Shown here piece after piece: positions 61,811 through 64,000 of a DNA stretch of 64,000 bases (positions are counted from its first letter, which is position 1; each line of letters starts with the position of its first letter). Source of the stretch: Luidia sarsii (taxonomy: Eukaryota; Echinodermata; Asteroidea; Paxillosida; Luidiidae); NCBI GenBank assembly GCA_949987565.1, contig OX465105.1:23070653-23134652 (forward strand), written 5' to 3'. Position numbers and translations under genes: made by a program. The notes beneath the pieces were generated by a model. That model was not told the DNA's origin, did no database searches, and saw nothing but the letters and a program-made list of their open reading frames with translations.

Positions 61811-62976
61811 GAAGGGGAGAGCAATAGGGACATGGATGACAGACAAAGGACAAAGGGAACAGCAGGTAGGGTGGGATCAAAGGAAAGGACAGGGGGTAGG
61901 GTAGAGATTAGGGTAGCAGAGGGGAAAGATCAAAGGGAAAGCGTCAAAGACTCTTCTATGGGGTAGTTCATACAAGGGATTAACCTCAAAAGTTGTCGTT
62001 TGGACACAATTTTTTTTTCACCGAGGGACTATCCGAGGGGTTAAGTCGGTTGATTTCATTTCTACTATTAAGGAGTGGTACTGCTCCCCGGTCCATGCCC
62101 TGTGGGTATCATTTACGACCTACCACCCACTGTGTTGTTGTTTGGACAAGGTTTGCCCAGTCCCCATCACACACATCTGGTGCTGGTAACCCCTACCCTA
62201 ATGGGTTGTGTAATCATCGGGTGTCAGTGGTATCATATGAACGTGAGGTGATTTTGGACTTTGCAGTCAGCTACTCGAACCCCTGCTGAGAGAGACTAGT
62301 AACCACAAACTAACACCCAAGCCAGTCCCTCTTCTGAACATACCCAAAGAGTCAAGAAATAAGCTTCTACACCAATTGGTGCTACACTACCAGCCAAGGC
62401 TAACAAATAGAACTAGGAGTAGTAACTACTGTAGCGTGAAGCAAGGCATTAGCCTGCATCCCGACTGATGATAGACTGCTAGCCAAGGCAAACTTGGGAG
62501 AGGTGACTAGTCTGAAGCAAGGCATACACCTGCGTCCCCCTTTCGTGGAACATTGCTGGTACTACAAGCAGGTACTAGGAGTGAGAAGCCAAATCAAGGT
62601 AACAGGCCTTGCAGGATGGAGGCACCTATGGAGAGTCAACGGAGAAGGCAAAGGTTGGAACCTACATGATGGCATTGCAAGCCTCTCGCTGCAGACCGAC
62701 ATAGGCAGGGACGTCTCGGCTCTCGACCAAAACCTTCCATGCCAGGGACCTGTGTGGAAAATGAGCAGGAGATGAATGCTGGACTAATGTACCATGGCAA
62801 TGTCGCCCTGAAATGGCCAGCACAGTGATGGTACTGTTAACAAGGTCTTCGATAGATACACTGAGTGGTCAGTTTACTGTGTTCAAGTGATATGCACAAT
62901 ACATCATGGACTTTTACTGTCTAGGCCTTTTAGCCAGTAGTTTGCCTCATTCATCATGACATTGATACATTGACCA

Positions 62977-63153
62977 GCAGCCGACTTCAAGAAAAGTTGT
63001 GTAAGTTACACAACGCACAAATGTTGCGTACGTCTTGCGCCTCTACGACTCTTTTCAGCAATATCTAGAAAAGACAGCAAAATGTCGCGTAATGTTGCCC
63101 CCAAAAATGTTGGCGCGTACGCAAAATTTGAAGTTTCGTGAAATCGGCTGCAG
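62977..63153. mobile_element. CAGCCGATTTCACGAAAC palindromic MITE, copy 2
   Basis: AGCAGCCGACTTCAAGAAAA to AAGTTTCGTGAAATCGGCTG, with ACGCACAAATGTTGCGTACG inside. Inverse orientation to 53709-53880. Confidence 0.7.
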
Positions 63154-63389
63154 AACTACATCAAGCTTCAATACACCACATCAAGGGCTGCTTTCTGAAG
63201 TCTTACAGACATCTTGTGTTTGCAAAATAATATCCGGTTTATTCATCTTAATCCCGTGAACACCGAGCTCTTGAAAACAGACTTTCAAGACATTGAAGTG
63301 GTTATAGGTGTATGGTATGCTTTATAATGCGTCAAACAATTCATGGGGAAAGAAGACAGATTCTGATTTGTAAATGTTCTCAGTCTTAC

Positions 63390-63511
63390 CCGGCATAATC
63401 CACAGATTCAAGGTCCTCCTTCTTTGTGGAGTGGAATGAATGACACTTGAACAGCACCTTTTGGCAACCAATGGGAGACGCACAGTATGAATGGCCAGGC
63501 ACCAGTCTTTG
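63390..63511 (-). CDS. HECTD4: HECTD4 exon w1 (most 5' exon in window)
   Basis: Acceptor CCAGTCTAG, then RLVPGHSYCASPIGCQKVLF, KCHSFHSTKKEDLESVDYAG and donor GTAAGA. A stop codon (TAG) at the acceptor itself limits the exon in frame. It leaves in phase 2, fitting w2. Cysteine- and histidine-rich, but with no classical zinc-finger spacing I can name. The preceding exons lie beyond the right edge. Confidence 0.78.
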
Positions 63512-64000
63512 CTAGACTGGCACTGCTGTCAGACACATTCTGACAGAAGGCATTGATCTGGGCGTATGCTTGCCCTCAGACATAACACATTCACTCCACA
63601 ACAAGTCTGGAAACCTACAGAGTTTTCTTACACCGCATCATTGCGTGGTGACATATGGAAAAATTCTGATCATGGTTTTTAAAATTATAGAGGGCCAGCC
63701 ATTTAGATCCTACCAGGACCTTCATACTCAGAAAGGTTTAAGTAGGATCAAAATTAGTGTCACAGTTGCCCCTTGGGATTTTAAGCTGTGGCCAGGACCA
63801 CCAGGACCTTAATACTCAGAAAGGTTTAAGTAGGATCAAAGTTAGGATCAAAGTTAGTATCACAGTTTCCCCTTGGGATTTTAGGCTGTGGCCAGGAAAG
63901 AAAGAAGAGTCATTTTGCAGCTGACAAAATAATTACCATATACAAACTAGGACTACTCTAATAGCAAAATATCTGATTCAATCTATAGCGTCCAAAATTA
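63512..64000. other. HECTD4: HECTD4 intron upstream of w1
   Basis: Contains a locally duplicated piece of a GATCCTAGCAGGACC-type repeat. CAGGACCTTCATACTCAGAAAG and CAGGACCTTAATACTCAGAAAG recur about 90 bp apart (63,715 and 63,804), each followed by GTTTAAGTAGGATCAAA and GCCCCTTGGGATTTTA-like sequence. No exon was found. Confidence 0.65.

Larger units (their letters stand above)
61200..63389. other. HECTD4: HECTD4 intron w1-w2
   Basis: A 2.2-kb intron with the nested pair at 61,300-61,810 (TTAA foldback inside a GATCCTAGCAGGACC repeat) and the second CAGCCGATTTCACG MITE (62977-63153). Around 62.3-62.8 kb there is an irregular duplicated phrase (GAAGCAAGGCATTAGCCTGC and GAAGCAAGGCATACACCTGC about 90 bp apart) of unknown origin. 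Confidence 0.75.

Overview
The window is animal (metazoan) nuclear DNA, not microbial. It has spliced coding exons with GT/AG borders, phase-matched introns, dense short transposon-derived repeats, tRNA-derived SINEs, LINE 3' ends, microsatellites and minisatellites. Frequent ACATGTACATGT and ACCGGTA palindromes, together with a lineage-expanded set of intronless GPCRs, suggest a marine invertebrate. An echinoderm or another invertebrate deuterostome is my best guess, but the sequence alone does not fix the species.

Minus strand, whole window: an internal block of one very large gene, HECTD4 (a giant HECT-type E3 ubiquitin ligase). I identify 19 consecutive exons, called w1 to w19 in gene order. 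They run from about 63.5 kb down to 1.7 kb and encode about 1,040 residues with every intron phase consistent. The amino-terminal part of the gene lies beyond the right edge. The carboxy-terminal part, with the SPRY and catalytic HECT domains, lies beyond the left edge.

Plus strand, 9.4-43 kb: five complete intronless class A (rhodopsin-like) GPCR genes. They are paralogues of one another and most like thyrotropin-releasing-hormone receptors or related neuropeptide receptors. All five sit on the opposite strand inside a single 38.7-kb HECTD4 intron (between w15 and w16). The other HECTD4 introns are 0.2-2.4 kb. The five share ERY/ERF in place of DRY, Gln in place of the TM6 toggle-switch Trp, and a third ECL2 cysteine. 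Four of the five have a PDZ-ligand-like C-terminus.

The rest is repeats. Several small inverted-repeat families can be delimited with target-site duplications. They include a TGTGACCCGGCACA family with 2-bp duplications, a CAGGGATGTAAG family with 6-bp duplications, and several TTAA-flanked families. A foldback family ends in telomere-like CCCTAACCCC and has grown a 42-bp minisatellite. There are also two tRNA-derived SINE families, a very frequent GATCCTAGCAGGACC repeat, LINE 3' fragments and large minisatellites, two of which touch HECTD4 splice sites. I found no intact tRNA or rRNA gene, no CRISPR array, no autonomous transposon and no prokaryotic-type operon.
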